The notes under the pieces are model-generated. The model saw only the letters and a program-made list of their open reading frames with translations. It was not told the DNA's origin and ran no database searches. 64,000 bases of DNA from assembly GCA_963969495.1 (NCBI GenBank), contig OZ018321.1:103946566-104010565 (forward strand), given 5' to 3'. The stretch comes from Ceratothoa steindachneri. Taxonomy: Eukaryota > Arthropoda > Malacostraca > Isopoda > Cymothoidae. This document shows positions 22,986-35,049 of this stretch, piece by piece (the first letter of the stretch is position 1; each line of letters opens with the position of its first letter). The position numbers and the translations under genes were made by a program.

Positions 22986-24097
22986 TAACTAATGATGTCT
23001 CTACCTATGTGCATTTAAATAAAGACCATTTAGAACAAGTGAATAGTAATTTTCATAAAAAGTAAGCTCAATTCTTAAACATTATCCAGACTTAATTTCT
23101 AAATTTAAATCTATGAATGCCTCTCTTCTTATCTTTATGGCCTTGTCAAGACTCACAAACCTAATAATCCTTTACGCCCCATTGTCAGTTCTGTAGACTA
23201 TGTCTCATATGTTTTGTGAAAATGGCTAACGTCTTATCTTACACATCATGTAGGATCCATTTCGGATTCTCATATAGTTAATAGTTCCTACCTAATAGAA
23301 AAACTTAATACCATCCCTTACCTTTCAGACTTCACCCTTGTTAGCTTTGACGTTTGCTCCCTTTTCACTAAAGTTTCGGTTCATGATTCATTTCAGTTTC
23401 TTAAATATAAATTGTGTAACGTTGAATTACCTATACCCCTAATTTATTTTTAAAACTTCTCTCCCTCTGTACGAAAGACTGTGCATTTAATTCTAATGGT
23501 AAATTCTTTCGCCAAAAATTTGGTTTAGCTATGGGGAATTGTTTATTCCTTGTTTTATCTAACTTACATATGGAATTTTTGGAAACGTTTTCTTCCCCTC
23601 TATTGTTGATTTTCCTATAATCTGGTTTCTCTATATTGATGATATCGTTTGCTTGTGGCCCAATTCTGAAAATATTTTTATTTTTTTGAACAAACTTAAT
23701 TCACTTGTACCTTCCATCAAATTTACCCTTGAAATAGAACAGAATGGAAGTATTCCTTTCCTTGATTTATTAATACACCGCACGCCTTCTGGTTTCAAAT
23801 TCTCTGTCTATCGGGAACAAAGTATTTTTTCTTCTTATATTCACCTTTACTCTTCTCACCATATTAAAATCAAAAGATCTATTTTTATTTCAATGTTTCT
23901 CCGTGGGCTTCTTGTGGTTAGTCTTGAATTCTTTGACTCTGAAGTTTCCAAAATTTTGACATCGGCGAAAAACTTTGCTATCCTTTTCCTTTCCTTGATA
24001 AATTCCTCAGTTAGCTAAAAAATCTTTTTGTCGTTTTGAACCTCGCGCGCCTTTCAACAACAAAAATAATCTTGTACTTCCTTTTAATCCATCCTTT
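22986..24097 (+). pseudogene. PLE-B reverse transcriptase, right arm of the head-to-head pair
   Basis: Plus-strand PLE of a family distinct from PLE-A. Frame-shifted blocks give LTNDVSTYVHLNKDHLEQ at the start, SFDVCSLFTK (RT motif A, ~23340-23376), FGLAMGN (motif B), YIDD (~23632-23643) and KFTLEIEQNGSIPFLDLLIH, then a YRE.. segment. The GIY-YIG part is missing because the element fuses to a mariner fragment at about 24097, within a PFNNKNNLVLPF segment. Several stops and frameshifts make it inactive. Part of it (23287 on) is the source or sister of S'. Confidence 0.87.
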
Positions 24098-24815
24098 GCT
24101 TCAAGGAGCTGCTGCTCCTATCCAACCAAGATCCGGCGGGATTCGAGTCACGCATAAGGACAGGTGATGAAACGTGGGTCCATCACTGGAATCCCGAGAC
24201 CAAGCTCGAAAGTATGGCCTAGAAGCACAGGGGCTCTTCCACCGCCATCAAGTTCCGCAACCAACCCTCAGCCGGGAAGATCATGGCCACCATCCTCTGG
24301 GATTCTGAGGGAGTGTTGATGGTGGACTATGTGCCTCGTGGAAAGACCATAACAGGCCAATATTACACCGAGGAACTGGCTGGGTTGAAGAAGTGCATCC
24401 GGTAGAAGCGGCCCGGCAAGTTGACACGCGGTGTCCTGCTCCTCCACGACAATGCCCCTGTCCACAAGGCCAGAGTTGCACAAGCTGCGCTGCGCGAGTG
24501 CGGATTCGAGGAGCTCAACCATCCCCCCTACAGTTCAGATCTGTCCCTTAGCGACTACTTTTTATTCCGCCAGCTCAAGGCTGCACTGCGTGGACGCCGG
24601 TTTGGGGACGATGAAGATGTCCAGCTCACCATCCAGGAGTGGATTGAACAGCAGTCGGGAGATTTCTGGTTGTCGGGAATTCGAAGCCTCAGGGACAAGT
24701 GGCGCAAGTGCTTGAAGTCGAGGGTAGTTAGATTGAAAAATAATACAAGACTTTTCGTCATATCTCGTTTCCTTATATCCGAATTGCATAATTTATTGAC
24801 CGCCCCTCGTATATA
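24098..24815 (+). pseudogene. Mariner (D,D34D) transposase, 5'-truncated
   Basis: This is the C-terminal two thirds of a mariner transposase. TGDETWVHHW gives the first catalytic Asp, LLHDNAPVHKA the second, and SSDLSLSDYFLF the third, with the spacing of the D,D34D mariner family (Mos1/SETMAR type). Stops occur near 24222 and 24404. The HTH DNA-binding part is missing at the fusion to PLE-B. The reading frame is open again from 24421 through the end of the transposase. GC content is clearly higher than in the flanks, as expected for a foreign insertion. No terminal inverted repeat is identifiable at the left because of the truncation. Confidence 0.92.
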
Positions 24816-27290
24816 TATATATAGATTATCGCTATTAAATTATGGATTTTCTTGTCACAAACAAAATATATTTTTATTTTCTCAAGTAAAACGGGATTAG
24901 TTTATTGTTCGGACAATAGAGTAATTCTATTAAAAAAAATACTTTATTCATTTATAAATTTGTTTAAAATTATAGCGTTTTGTAGACACTAAGTTCATCG
25001 AGCATTTAAAAAATATAAAGGAAACCTGATAATAATGTAATAATTTATGAGTAAAAAGGGCAAGATGCACGTAAAACACACCAATTGATATATTTGCTGG
25101 CCTGCGTGTATATGTCATGCAGCCAACTACGTATTTGCACGTACCTAGGTACAACCATTTACGTACAGACAAGGTCCACGTACGTGCACACCCGGCTAAA
25201 TTTCAGGCCGATGAGCGCCAGTTAGGGAACTTTGCTACATGACTTTATTCCGTCTACTATTAACTAAAGGCGATAGTTACGATTTTATAAGACTCCCGCA
25301 AAATTAAGTGAAACAGATTCAATGAAAAGGTGGGCGCAAAGTTACATCGAAAGTACGATTCAAATATTTATTTAGGGACCGTAAGACCAGACGGCTGCGC
25401 TCTGGGACATGGACCCTGTCTCTATAGGCCGATGGCGTAGGCCGGTCCTGAATCGAGCCCAACAGTCAAAAGGAAGAAGAAAAGGAACGGATATTTTTTA
25501 ACACATCATAACAGTGAAAAAGCAAGATAAAATAGACATTCTGGTAAAAAGTAAAATAGCGTTAAGCATTTATTGTCCTCTGTAGAGATCATCATCAGTA
25601 AATAAAGGAAGGAAAAATATTTATCACAAATATCCTTAAAATATTTTACATAGTTGTAAAGAAAATATGAATAAATTTTTGTTGTATAAATATAGTTTGA
25701 TGGACAAGAATTCCAAGAAAATATTACATAAAAAAGAAAATAGATAATGCCAAATTAAAATTATAAGTAAATTTCATCGGAACAAGAGAAACTAACCTGT
25801 TGCGTTGAAGTTGTTGGCGAGCCAATGAATGCTGCCAATCCTATGATGGCGACACCTGGTAATATCAATCATTCGTGGCTTATTTATTCTTGCACTCACG
25901 GGGACAATAATTAACAGTGTATAAACATGAAAAGTCAAATAAGTAAATGTATAGCGTAATAATAGTTAATATGAAAGTACTAGTGTATTGCGAATTTAGA
26001 AAGTAATAGAATTAAAGATTCAGATAGTGAATAAAATAAAAATAAAAGTTTCATGAGTAAAGTGAGCTGAAACATAAATTGAGCAAAGCAAACTGCGAAC
26101 AGTGAACTCAATAATATAAAAGTAAGTGATCATTAAATAAAATTTTAAACTGAAGAATATATAGCAATATTAGTTTCAATAATAATATAGTAATGGTAAA
26201 AAAACAAGTCATTAATAGCTAAACAAATATGTATAGTGAGATAAAAACTAAAGAAAGTTAGCAGTGAAAAGTAAGAGATATAATTAGATATATATAATTA
26301 AAGTTAGCATGTGAAATTCAAGTGTTACGTATAATCAAAGGTGCAAATTGGTGAACCATCAATCAAAGATTATAATAATAAACAAAAGTTTTAGTGTAAA
26401 TATAAAACCCTACCATTGGTGTACAAATTAAATGCAAAAACGTTGTAAACTACAAAATATCTGAGCTACTGCGTAATTCATTATTCCAGGAGGACCTATT
26501 TCACTTTTTGTGTATTTTTGCCTCTCACTAAATCTTTTTCCTCCTTAACTATAGATTCGAATATTATTTCAACACTTTTTAACTATAATTTTTTTTTATT
26601 TTTTGCATTGTGCATATAAACTGGACTTTATATAAATGTGAAAGTGCAAAACACTCTTGTACTTCGTTTTCTCCAATAAATATATCAGTATCTTATTATT
26701 GTTATATACACAATTTTCTCTCCCGGTTGCTACCATCGCTCCGCCGCAATTGCCAGCCTTCGCATAAATCTCCAAGAAGCTCTCCATCCAAGCGAGCTGC
26801 GAGCCCGGTGACTTGAAACAACCAAGAAGAATTCTAACCGTAAACCTTGTTAATAAAGATAAATTGTGACCGTGTTTACTTAACCAACCGATCGATTGTG
26901 AGAAAAACTATTAGAAAAAAACATAAATAATAAAAGTTCTTCTACACAGTGGACCGGTTGGTGCTTTGGTTGGTTGAAAGTTTTTTAATTAGGGTTGGTT
27001 GATTAGACAGTGAGTATTTTAATTGAGATATAATCATTTAATTGCTTATTGAACAAATACTCAAGGTTATTTATTCGGTGATTTATAAAAAGATGATAAG
27101 ATAGTGAAAAATTCTGGACTGAGAGGATGATGGTGGGTTGGCAAATAATGTCTGAAAGAACGAATCTCTAGGTTGGAAATGGGAAAGGCCATGAGATCCT
27201 AATTATGTCCGTCCTTTGTAATAGCTTTTTGTGCTACTATGAAAAGCGGTGGCTAGAAAACTATCCTTGCGATGTCAAACCAATTGTTTT
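24816..27290. other. AT-rich non-coding stretch
   Basis: No gene is supported. A 110-bp GC-richer patch at about 25375-25480 with a GTCCTGAATCGAGCCC segment resembles a tRNA-derived SINE head weakly. The sequence near 25600-25760 shares short blocks with 27980-28120, so both may be flanks of one old element. Confidence 0.45.
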
Positions 27291-27304
27291 CCAAATAATA
27301 CATG

Positions 27305-27960
27305 ATAATTGTTTCCTGGTCTTCACACATTTGATCCATGCCCCCATTTTAAAACTATATTAACCAACAACATCCGGGCAAAAGGTGTTACATGCAAACA
27401 GAAAACAAAATATCTTTTAGATGCTAACTTTATTTTAGAAGGTTCAGGTTATAATACCTCCTCTCTCTATAGAAAACCCACGACTAGCAAATTAGGTACT
27501 CCTTTTTTCAGTAGTTCTCTTAGTTATTTCAAGTTAGCTTGTATTATAAGTCTGAATTTTAGAGCCTACCATATATGCTTAGTCCGATTGCCCTTTCTGG
27601 AGGAAATGTTATTTAAAAGATTTTTCATTTTAATTACTACCTTAATTTAATTTTGATAAGGTAGTATCTAAATTTCTCTTTAAGAAATATTATACTCAAA
27701 TTAATGTAACTACTGTTCTCCCCAAAAGGTTTAAGCTTGCCTTATCTTTATCATTTAATATTTAAATTTAATAAACTTTTATTTTGCCTCAAAAATCATT
27801 TCCCCAAATTCAATTTTCTTTAATCCCAATCTGGTTCCTAACATTTATTTTCCCCTCATAATGAGTCCCAACCCATCTGTTTGCGAGCTCTATAGTTGAG
27901 AGTTTTACATGAACGACCTACCATAGTCGTTATGTGTGCCAAAATGGCGTACAATTAAAA
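27305..27960 (+). pseudogene. PLE-D fragment (RT C-terminal part and linker)
   Basis: A third PLE family. Frames give an EGSGYNTSSLYRKPTTSKLG block, which matches the PLE segment after RT motif C (compare ..TTIYRKKTFTGLG in PLE-A), then FFSSSLSYFKLACII, a FKRFFI segment like FLRKYFINN of PLE-A, and downstream text toward the nuclease region (SVCELYS). The RT active site is missing and the frame shifts at least three times. The identification rests on block order, not on a catalytic motif. Confidence 0.7.
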
Positions 27961-28794
27961 TAAAGAGATTATTAAAATAAATTAAATGTTATTTAAAAAA
28001 TTGGAATATATATTTTTGGCATCAATATAGTATGAAGAACAAGATTTATAAGAAAATATTGCACAAAAGCTTCCCACAACTAAATAGATAAATTGCCCCT
28101 TAAAAAGGATAATAATAAAAAACTGTATAGATTTATTTGTCTCACCCAGACGTTTCTTTCATCAGATAGCATCACTATCATCCTCTCAGTCTAGACTCTT
28201 TCACTATTGTATCACCTGCTTCCCTAATACAAGAATTAAAATTCCTTGTTAATTAAATTCGGAATTAAATGATTACCACTCAATTAAATTATTAGTTGGG
28301 TAACCAACGAACAATAATTGCCCATCATGCAACCAACCATCCAGCTAATGCTGTAAACGAACTTTTTTTAATAGCATCTTTTTCTTTTTTTTACAGTTGT
28401 TGTCACAACTCAAACGAAACATGTTTGCACTTCTTTTAAATTGGCTACTTTGCCCCTATGAAATTTACTTATTATTTTAATTGTTTATATTCTTGCTGTT
28501 TAATATTATTGTTTGTAATCATTTGTTGTAACATAGGTTTACTACTTTTCATTGCGTCGTCATTTAATTTTTTTTATTATTATCACTTTTAAGGGGTTAT
28601 TCATTTATTTAAAGTTGGAGCCTTTTGGGCAGTGTTTTCTTAGAATTCTTGTTATTAGAATATATTTATGCCAAAAATATTTATTCCTATTTTTTAAATA
28701 ATATCTAATTCCTTCTCTATTTTAGTCGCTAATGATGATAATCTCTGGAGGATCGAAACGGAGGAAAAGAAATAATTTAATTTATTTCCTGGGT

Positions 28795-28796
<2 letters not shown>
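27961..28796. other. AT-rich non-coding stretch
   Basis: No open frame or motif of note. It may hold the 3' flank of the PLE-D fragment. Confidence 0.5.
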
Positions 28797-29171
<375 letters not shown>

Positions 29172-29193
29172 GGTAAGAGGCCATGTGGTATAC

Positions 29194-29500
29194 ATGCACT
29201 GTTGAAGAAGTTCACAGCAGTGGCAGCATTATTGATTTTAACTTGTATTCTCTTTATTTTTCTTACAAGTTTTTTGTCTGGGTTTTCTAGTCGAGCAAAA
29301 ACATTCGCAAAAGGCATATTTTAATCCGACACGTCTTTTGGCCGCGACGACGGTCAAATGACTTCCGGAATAATCAAATATGTCTCCTGCAAATGTTTTT
29401 GCTCGCCTAAAAGAATCAGACAAAAAACTTGTAAGAAAAATAAAGAGAATACAGGTAAAAATCAATAATGCTGCCACTGCTGTGAACTTCAACAGTGCAT
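29194..29500. mobile_element. Fold-back (MITE-like) element with ~130-bp inverted arms
   Basis: The left arm begins ATGCACTGTTGAAG at 29194. The right arm ends in its complement at 29500. The arms match over about 130 bp with scattered changes, including GAGCAAAAACATT on the left and AATGTTTTTGCTC on the right. About 40-60 bp of unique sequence separates them. There is no coding capacity. The element sits 27 bp right of the long (TA)n array. Such structures are typical of non-autonomous DNA transposons, though an inverted local duplication would look the same. Confidence 0.85.
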
Positions 29501-29504
29501 ATAG

Positions 29505-29630
29505 ATATGATTAAGAACTCACAAAGTAACACGTGAATCCTAATTATGAAAAAACAACACAAGGAAAAATCACAGGGGATTTCGATTGCTTTCGTATTTG
29601 TTTGCGAAGACCTTTTCAAGGAATAAACAA
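29505..29630 (-). repeat. PLE 3'-terminus-like module, probably of PLE-E
   Basis: Minus strand: CTTGAAAAGGTCTTCGC, a loop and TACGAAAGCAATCG, then a terminal CACGTGTTACTTTGTGAG segment. That last segment parallels the terminus at 21927-21950. It lies directly downstream, in element sense, of the PLE-E coding remnant. Confidence 0.5.
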
Positions 29631-30425
29631 GGAAGAAGAATACATGAGCTTATATAGAAGGGAAGAATTGCATCGCCCTCTTTCCATTTAGCCTTGAGTA
29701 AACTAGACAAAACCAAGGAGCATCTTAATTTCAGACCTGATGTACCATGTGATAATTAAATCTAACAAAAGTAACCTTGGATTTAAATTAATATATTTCT
29801 GGAAACATGATTATAGCATTTGATGATGGATTTGGTGCGGCGCTATCACACTTGATTGCGTGATTACAATTGTAAAAGGTACAACCGATTGTTCACTATG
29901 GTCGCGTATATTGACCAAATGTTGTATTAAACGTACCTGGAGTTCTTTCCCGGTGTGTCTATAATTACATTTATTACAATTATTACACCCTATATACTAA
30001 ACGGTACCTGAGCAGGTGGGGTGAGTTCTTGACAAGAATGCGATGTTGCGATGACTTATATTTAGATATGACATTTACTTTTAGCGTTTGGAGGAACCGA
30101 GGAATTCTACTAAAAATTTTGTTATTAGTTAAAGAAAGCGCATGTTTTGGCCTCAAACAATCTAATGTATCGTCGACACGAATAAAGGATCCTTTAGCGG
30201 CATCTTTGTAAATTTTTATGACATATAATAGATAGCAAATCCTATGTCATAAATATGATCAATTTCTTTATCCAAGTATTCAGGGGACACTATCTGTTGG
30301 GCACGAAGAAACAGCGAAGCATAAACACTTTTTATACTATTGTGCTGGTTTGAATAAAAGTGTATGTAAGAGTTTGTAGAGGAGGGTTTCTTTACACTCG
30401 GTATTTCAACGCTTGATGAGTCCTA
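29631..30425 (-). pseudogene. PLE-E remnant (RT end and GIY-YIG domain)
   Basis: A fourth PLE family on the minus strand. Frames give YIHFYSNQHNSIK and a LFLRAQQIVSPEYLDKEI segment (equivalent to the YLRAIRICSQQFLTDEY block of PLE-C), then PRFLQTLKVN, and a nuclease block with GCNNCNKC followed by a HTGKELQVRLIQH stretch. That holds the Arg and His of the GIY-YIG family with the Cys pairs seen in other PLE nucleases. The RT catalytic box is absent. Stops and frame changes are frequent. The region 30029-30211 (+) is open only as the antisense of this remnant. Confidence 0.75.
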
Positions 30426-30799
30426 TGGATTAGGATGTTTAAGAATGAAATAGTGCAATCCTTAATGAAAAGTTCGGTAAATAAAACGAAAGTTATCTTC
30501 AGATAAGAAATTTACTCGCAAAACTTGATGTCTCCAAAAAGATCCGAACGACAGAAGAAACAAATTTCTATTGAAATATTATCATTAAATTATTTGCACA
30601 GGTTATAAGTAATTAATATTAAGTATAGCCAAAAGTTTTGATACTACTATATTTTTCATATAAGAAAATAATAAAACTAATCAAACGTTACACTTTGTGT
30701 TAGTATGTTTCTATTATAATCTGAAGGTGAAATATATAAAAAATAACAACTCAAACCTATTTTATTAATAAATAGAATTAATTGATGCGCCCAGTCAAT

Positions 30800-31300
30800 A
30801 ATTACTATAATGTTCCTTGTTCCTTCAGGGCTGCCCTAATTCGTTTTGGTATGGTGGAGAACAAAGTTGCGATGATACCTTGACTCATATTGCTCTGTTT
30901 TTGCTCAATAAGTACTCGCAATTGATCACAACTGTTCAGTATGATTATCGGCCACAAATTCATTATTGAGTTAAAATCTGGCGAATTCAAAGAATTTTGT
31001 TATTGCTTTTGCTTTCTGACAAGGGGCCATATCATACTGAAGAATACAGTTATCTAAAAACGGATCCTGAACTGTTGCGAAAAGGTGCTGATGAAACACG
31101 TTTTGGTACCAGATATGATGTGTCCGAATGCTTCTCCGTGAGCACGACGCATAACTCGTGAAACCCCTCCCCTTTTCGCCTCCTTAAAAGGGATAATCCA
31201 GAAGCTCCAAACAAGCGCAAGGGAGCTTCATCCGACAATATCACTTTGCTCCAGGTTTCCAAAGTTCATTATTTATATTTCCTACAAAAGTGGAGCATAT
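30800..31300 (-). pseudogene. Tc1-like transposase C-terminal fragment
   Basis: Minus strand. LSDEAPLRLFGASGL carries the first catalytic Asp region of Tc1 transposases, RRRKGEGF and KHSDT.. follow, and the end has NSPDFNSIMNLW, the relic of SPDLNPIENLW. The catalytic Glu of the D,D34E triad is replaced by Met here, and the middle Asp block (HDGAPCH) is destroyed. A frame change separates the two halves. It is a dead relic; the HTH half is missing. Confidence 0.87.
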
Positions 31301-31530
31301 CCTAAGGTGAGATGAGGTTTCCGAAACTCACCTCCTACAGGAACAGAACCAGAGCGCCATTCTGGATTCGAATAAAGTTGTTTTTTTTATTATTTTTGAA
31401 ATTCTAACTTTTTATTAAATCTGCAATAATTCAAATATTAGAATAATTATTCCTATACGTAAAATAAAGAAGATAATGAAAAAAATAAAAAATATAAATG
31501 TCTCAAAATATTTAGCTATGACTCTATATG

Positions 31531-32482
31531 TAAAGGGTCTTTCAAATAAGTCGCTCGATTTTTAAATGTAAATAAAACAAGTTGTGTGTAATATATGCAC
31601 TCATTTTATTTTAAATTTGAAAGTAAAATTTATGGCATTAAGTGTGGAATATGACGTCGTTCAAATGTCTGCCGCGACTTCGCTTGGTGGAACGTATTCG
31701 GGAGGCCCAATTTTCGATGACTTTGTCACATAAATCTGGCTGAATTTGCTACTTGGTGTTCGTTATGTTGACTTTGAGGACATCAACTGTTTGCGGATTA
31801 TTCGCATAGACCAGCGATTTAAGGTAGCAGCAAAGAAAGTAGTCTAATGGCGTTAAATCGCATGATCTTGGTGGCCAGTTGACGTCGCCGCCGCGCGAGA
31901 TGACCCTGCCCTGAAATTGTTGGTGCAAAATGTCTATCGTGGCGTGCGCAGTGTGGCACGTGGCGCCGTCCTGTTGGAACCACATGTCGTCAGTATCTAT
32001 ATGAGGCATATAATCCAGTTAGGGAGACAAGAAGTTGCTTATCATCGATCTGTAGGTCTTGCCGTCGACATTTATGGCAATCCCATCTTCGTTCTCAAAA
32101 AAATACGGACTGATGATTCTGTTAGACGAAAATCCGCACCAAAAAGTAACTTTGTTGGGATGCAATTGGTGCTGGTGTATCTCATGTGGATTGTTTTCGT
32201 CCCAAAACCGACAATTTTGCCTGTTCACAAATCCATTCATCCAAAAATGGGCCTCGTCGCTGAAGATGATTTCTTGGGGGAAATTTGGGAAACGTTTGTC
32301 GAACGGAGCACTGATTTTGATAATAACATTTGATAATTTGCACACGCTGTTCAACGCTATAACCTTCCATCGTTACTTGCCAAGTACTACTGAACAGTTC
32401 ACAATGAGGTTGCTAGATATCGCTTTAACAACATGGATACTATTGCCTGACAAAGCTCAAGCATCCTTGTTGAAAGACCCTA
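31531..32482 (-). mobile_element. Mariner-like element with terminal inverted repeats, internally deleted
   Basis: AGGGTCTTTCAA at 31534-31545 and its exact complement at 32470-32481 form 12-bp terminal inverted repeats. TA dinucleotides lie at both edges, fitting the TA target of Tc1/mariner elements. The sequence inside encodes a degenerate transposase on the minus strand. The longer relative at 50939-52200 has similar ends (AAAGGGTGTT...). Confidence 0.88.
31660..32370 (-). pseudogene. Mariner-like transposase lacking its middle
   Basis: The N-terminus MEGYSVEQRVQIIKCYY is the first helix of the HTH domain also seen at 51056 (MEKLPIEQRVRVIEAYY). It then jumps to the catalytic core: IFSDEAHFWMNGFVN (first Asp), MWFQQDGATCHTA (second Asp) and CDLTPLDYFLC (third Asp). 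The rest of the HTH and the linker, roughly 130-150 residues, are missing between them, which suggests an internal deletion. At least two frame changes occur in the core. The element could only be mobilised by an enzyme from elsewhere. Confidence 0.87.
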
Positions 32483-33753
32483 TATATATAGTATATATGG
32501 GGTACTAAATGATTTGCAAAAGGAAAATGAGTCCCTGTAGTTTATGTCAGTAGAATTCCTACAAACAATCTAAACACTCTTCCCATCGTTGCAAGTGTTT
32601 ATCCAAATAGAAAAGAAGAACATTGGCGTTGTTTCACCGCCGAAAAAGGTTATGAAAAAAATTAAACCCCAAAATAAGTTTTCTGCAAAAAGTAAAGAAA
32701 ATCTTTCTTTCCTATTTATTTACCATTAAAATGTTAGAATTGGTCTTTAAATAAATATTTTGCCAACTGGTTAATATATGCACTCAAATTTGAACCTTGG
32801 ATTCATATAGTGACACACATACACACAAAACAGACTTCTAAATGCATCAATAGCACGGATAGGCTTTACATAGCCACGCACACATACTTACAAGCTCTGA
32901 CACACGCACATATCTGAATTCCAAGACATTAGTAAATATTAACTTCCTGGCGGTGACATCTACTCTACATGGACGGAGTAACCCGCGAAAAGATAATTAT
33001 AAAATATACACATATAGGAAACATAAATAATCTCTGCTGCATTAATTATGTTAATAATACTCGTAATTAATTGAGAATTAATTTCTCCAGGTTATTAAGA
33101 GCTGCACTTATAAATAGTGAGATGGTCACTGTTTTTTGTCGCTTTTGTAGCCGTAGGATGAAGCAGGTTGACAATTTTCAATTTCCGCATCACTACTTCC
33201 ATCCTCTCCTTAGCAGTGGTTCCACCGTCTTCCTAACAATTCTTCTCATTCGTGATCCTTTATTTCTCTATGATCGATCTCGTCCTTCATTTTTCTTCCC
33301 ATCATTTCCTTTGGCATCTTTAGGGAAGATCACCTCTTCTCTTCCTCCCATATAATTTGAAGCCAAGAGCTACACTTGAAAAATCGCCAAATGGGAAAAA
33401 ATCTGTCCAGTAAAATCTAAGATTTAACAGCAATGAATTTAACGCTTTTCGTAAATCTTAATAAGACTGAGGCGAAGATGAAAATATAAATAATACGTTT
33501 GAAATTAATTACATGTATTATTTGATAATAAGTCTTTGATAAAGTTGAGCTCATGATACAAATATTAGGGAAGGACCGTTTATTTTAGGATTAATTTTGA
33601 GTATCAAATAAAATTGGAGGAAAACGTGTGAAGTGAAAATGGAGTAGTTTTTTATTCGTTTTTGCCAAGAAATATCAATGTTATGGTCTAGCGTGGATGA
33701 AAAATAAGTGAAAGGTCAGGGCTTTCACTTGAAGGGCCGTAAATGACATTATG
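32483..33753. other. Non-coding stretch
   Basis: It contains CA-rich patches near 32810-32920. Open frames such as 33071-33355 show no motif. Nothing else is supported. Confidence 0.5.
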
Positions 33754-33916
33754 TTTGACCCTTTTACTACCATTGGGATAATACCTCCTAACGAATTTCA
33801 AAAATTACTTTTGGGAGAACTTTATTTTATTTTTTAAAGCATTTGTTAATCCCATTGGTACTTTAGTCAGTTTTAAAATTTTTATTAAAAACTATTTCGG
33901 TAGTGAAAGGGTCAAA
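33754..33916. mobile_element. Possible short MITE, 163 bp
   Basis: TTTGACCCTTTTACTACC at 33754-33771 is repeated in inverse with one mismatch at 33899-33916. The interior is AT-rich and non-coding. No clear target duplication is seen. Confidence 0.45.
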
Positions 33917-35040
33917 GAAATAGGAAATATACATGAACATACATTTCCTATGCAAGTGTGGTTCACCAAGTTTTCAATTTCCTTTTGGCCTACCATGTAG
34001 ACACTAACCCCAGAATTTCTGTACTTGGTTGTGAGAGAGTACTCTTACCACCTTACCATGGGTAACGTATAAGGCAACTGACACCGGATAAAGAGTACTG
34101 ACCTGTGCAACCTCGCCTTCAAATTCCCCTTTTCTTGAGTGTTGTTTGGAGAAGGGGGAGTGTCTGGAACCGTTCTAACCAGTCCGTTAACCGTTATCAA
34201 AGCGATTTGTGAGTGGATATGTGGAATGAGAGAGTGGTTGTATGTTGTGAGGGAGAGCAGTGTTAGTGGGTTAGTGAATGTTTCAGTGCTTGCTGAAGTA
34301 ATCTTATTTTCAAAACTTTGTTATGATTTTCAGTCTTTTGGTCGAATCTATTGTTCGCAACTGACCTGTTACACTCGTTTTCAAATCAAAAGGGCTGCAC
34401 ATTAACCTGATTTGTTTGCTTCACTTAATCAATCCAACTAAAAATCAAATCAATAAATCATAAAATAAACCTAACTTCATAATATAATTATACAATATTC
34501 ACCCCTCTAATGTTTTCTAAATGCTCCACCTAATTATAAATATTTATTAATCTAAAAATATAAGAAGTGATATACTTAAAAGCATTATAAAAGCCGACGC
34601 TGAGATTTCACCGTATTGAATTTCATGGGGTGAGAGATAGCGCGAACTTCCATCTCGTTTCGAAGCACGCTCGCCATTCTTCTTGGCGGGCTTAGGTGTC
34701 TTCGAATAGTGTGGGGTTCTCACAGGAGAACTCTCCCGACCTCTAGGAAGGCAGAGACATCACTTGGGTCAGAGGTATGTATCCTAATCCTGCGCGACCG
34801 TTTTCCTATCATTTTGTAGCATGAAAGACGCTTCTACAACATTACAATCACGTATAATAGTCATTGGTGTCTCATTGGTCATTGGTAGCTACCGACTAAA
34901 TGTCGCCTCACAAGGCAGGAAACCCATCAATGATTTGTTCCACTCTCGCTTCTTGCGTGGATATTGATTGCCCTTGGTCTGAAGCTATCCGGTCTGCCAA
35001 GCTTTAGTACATATGAGAATGAGGCTTGGTTTTTCTGTTA
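33917..35040. other. Unassigned stretch, GC-richer after 34590
   Basis: No gene can be read. The right half, from about 34590, shares its composition with the LINE remnant that follows and may be that element's 5' part. Confidence 0.4.
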
Positions 35041-35049
35041 ACTTTCTTC

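Noticed and set aside
24268..24522. Minus-strand frame through mariner sequence
   Set aside because: It is the antisense of the transposase, which reads on the plus strand with catalytic motifs. The plus-strand frame at 17984-18229 is the same shadow in S'.
25375..25480. tRNA gene or tRNA-derived SINE
   Set aside because: Only a weak B-box-like stretch was seen; no cloverleaf could be drawn by eye.
31917..32508. Two plus-strand frames of 138 and 149 codons
   Set aside because: Antisense of the mariner-like transposase on the minus strand, where the three Asp motifs are found.
33071..33355. 94-codon plus-strand frame
   Set aside because: Phe/Pro/Ser-rich translation of T/C-rich DNA without motif.
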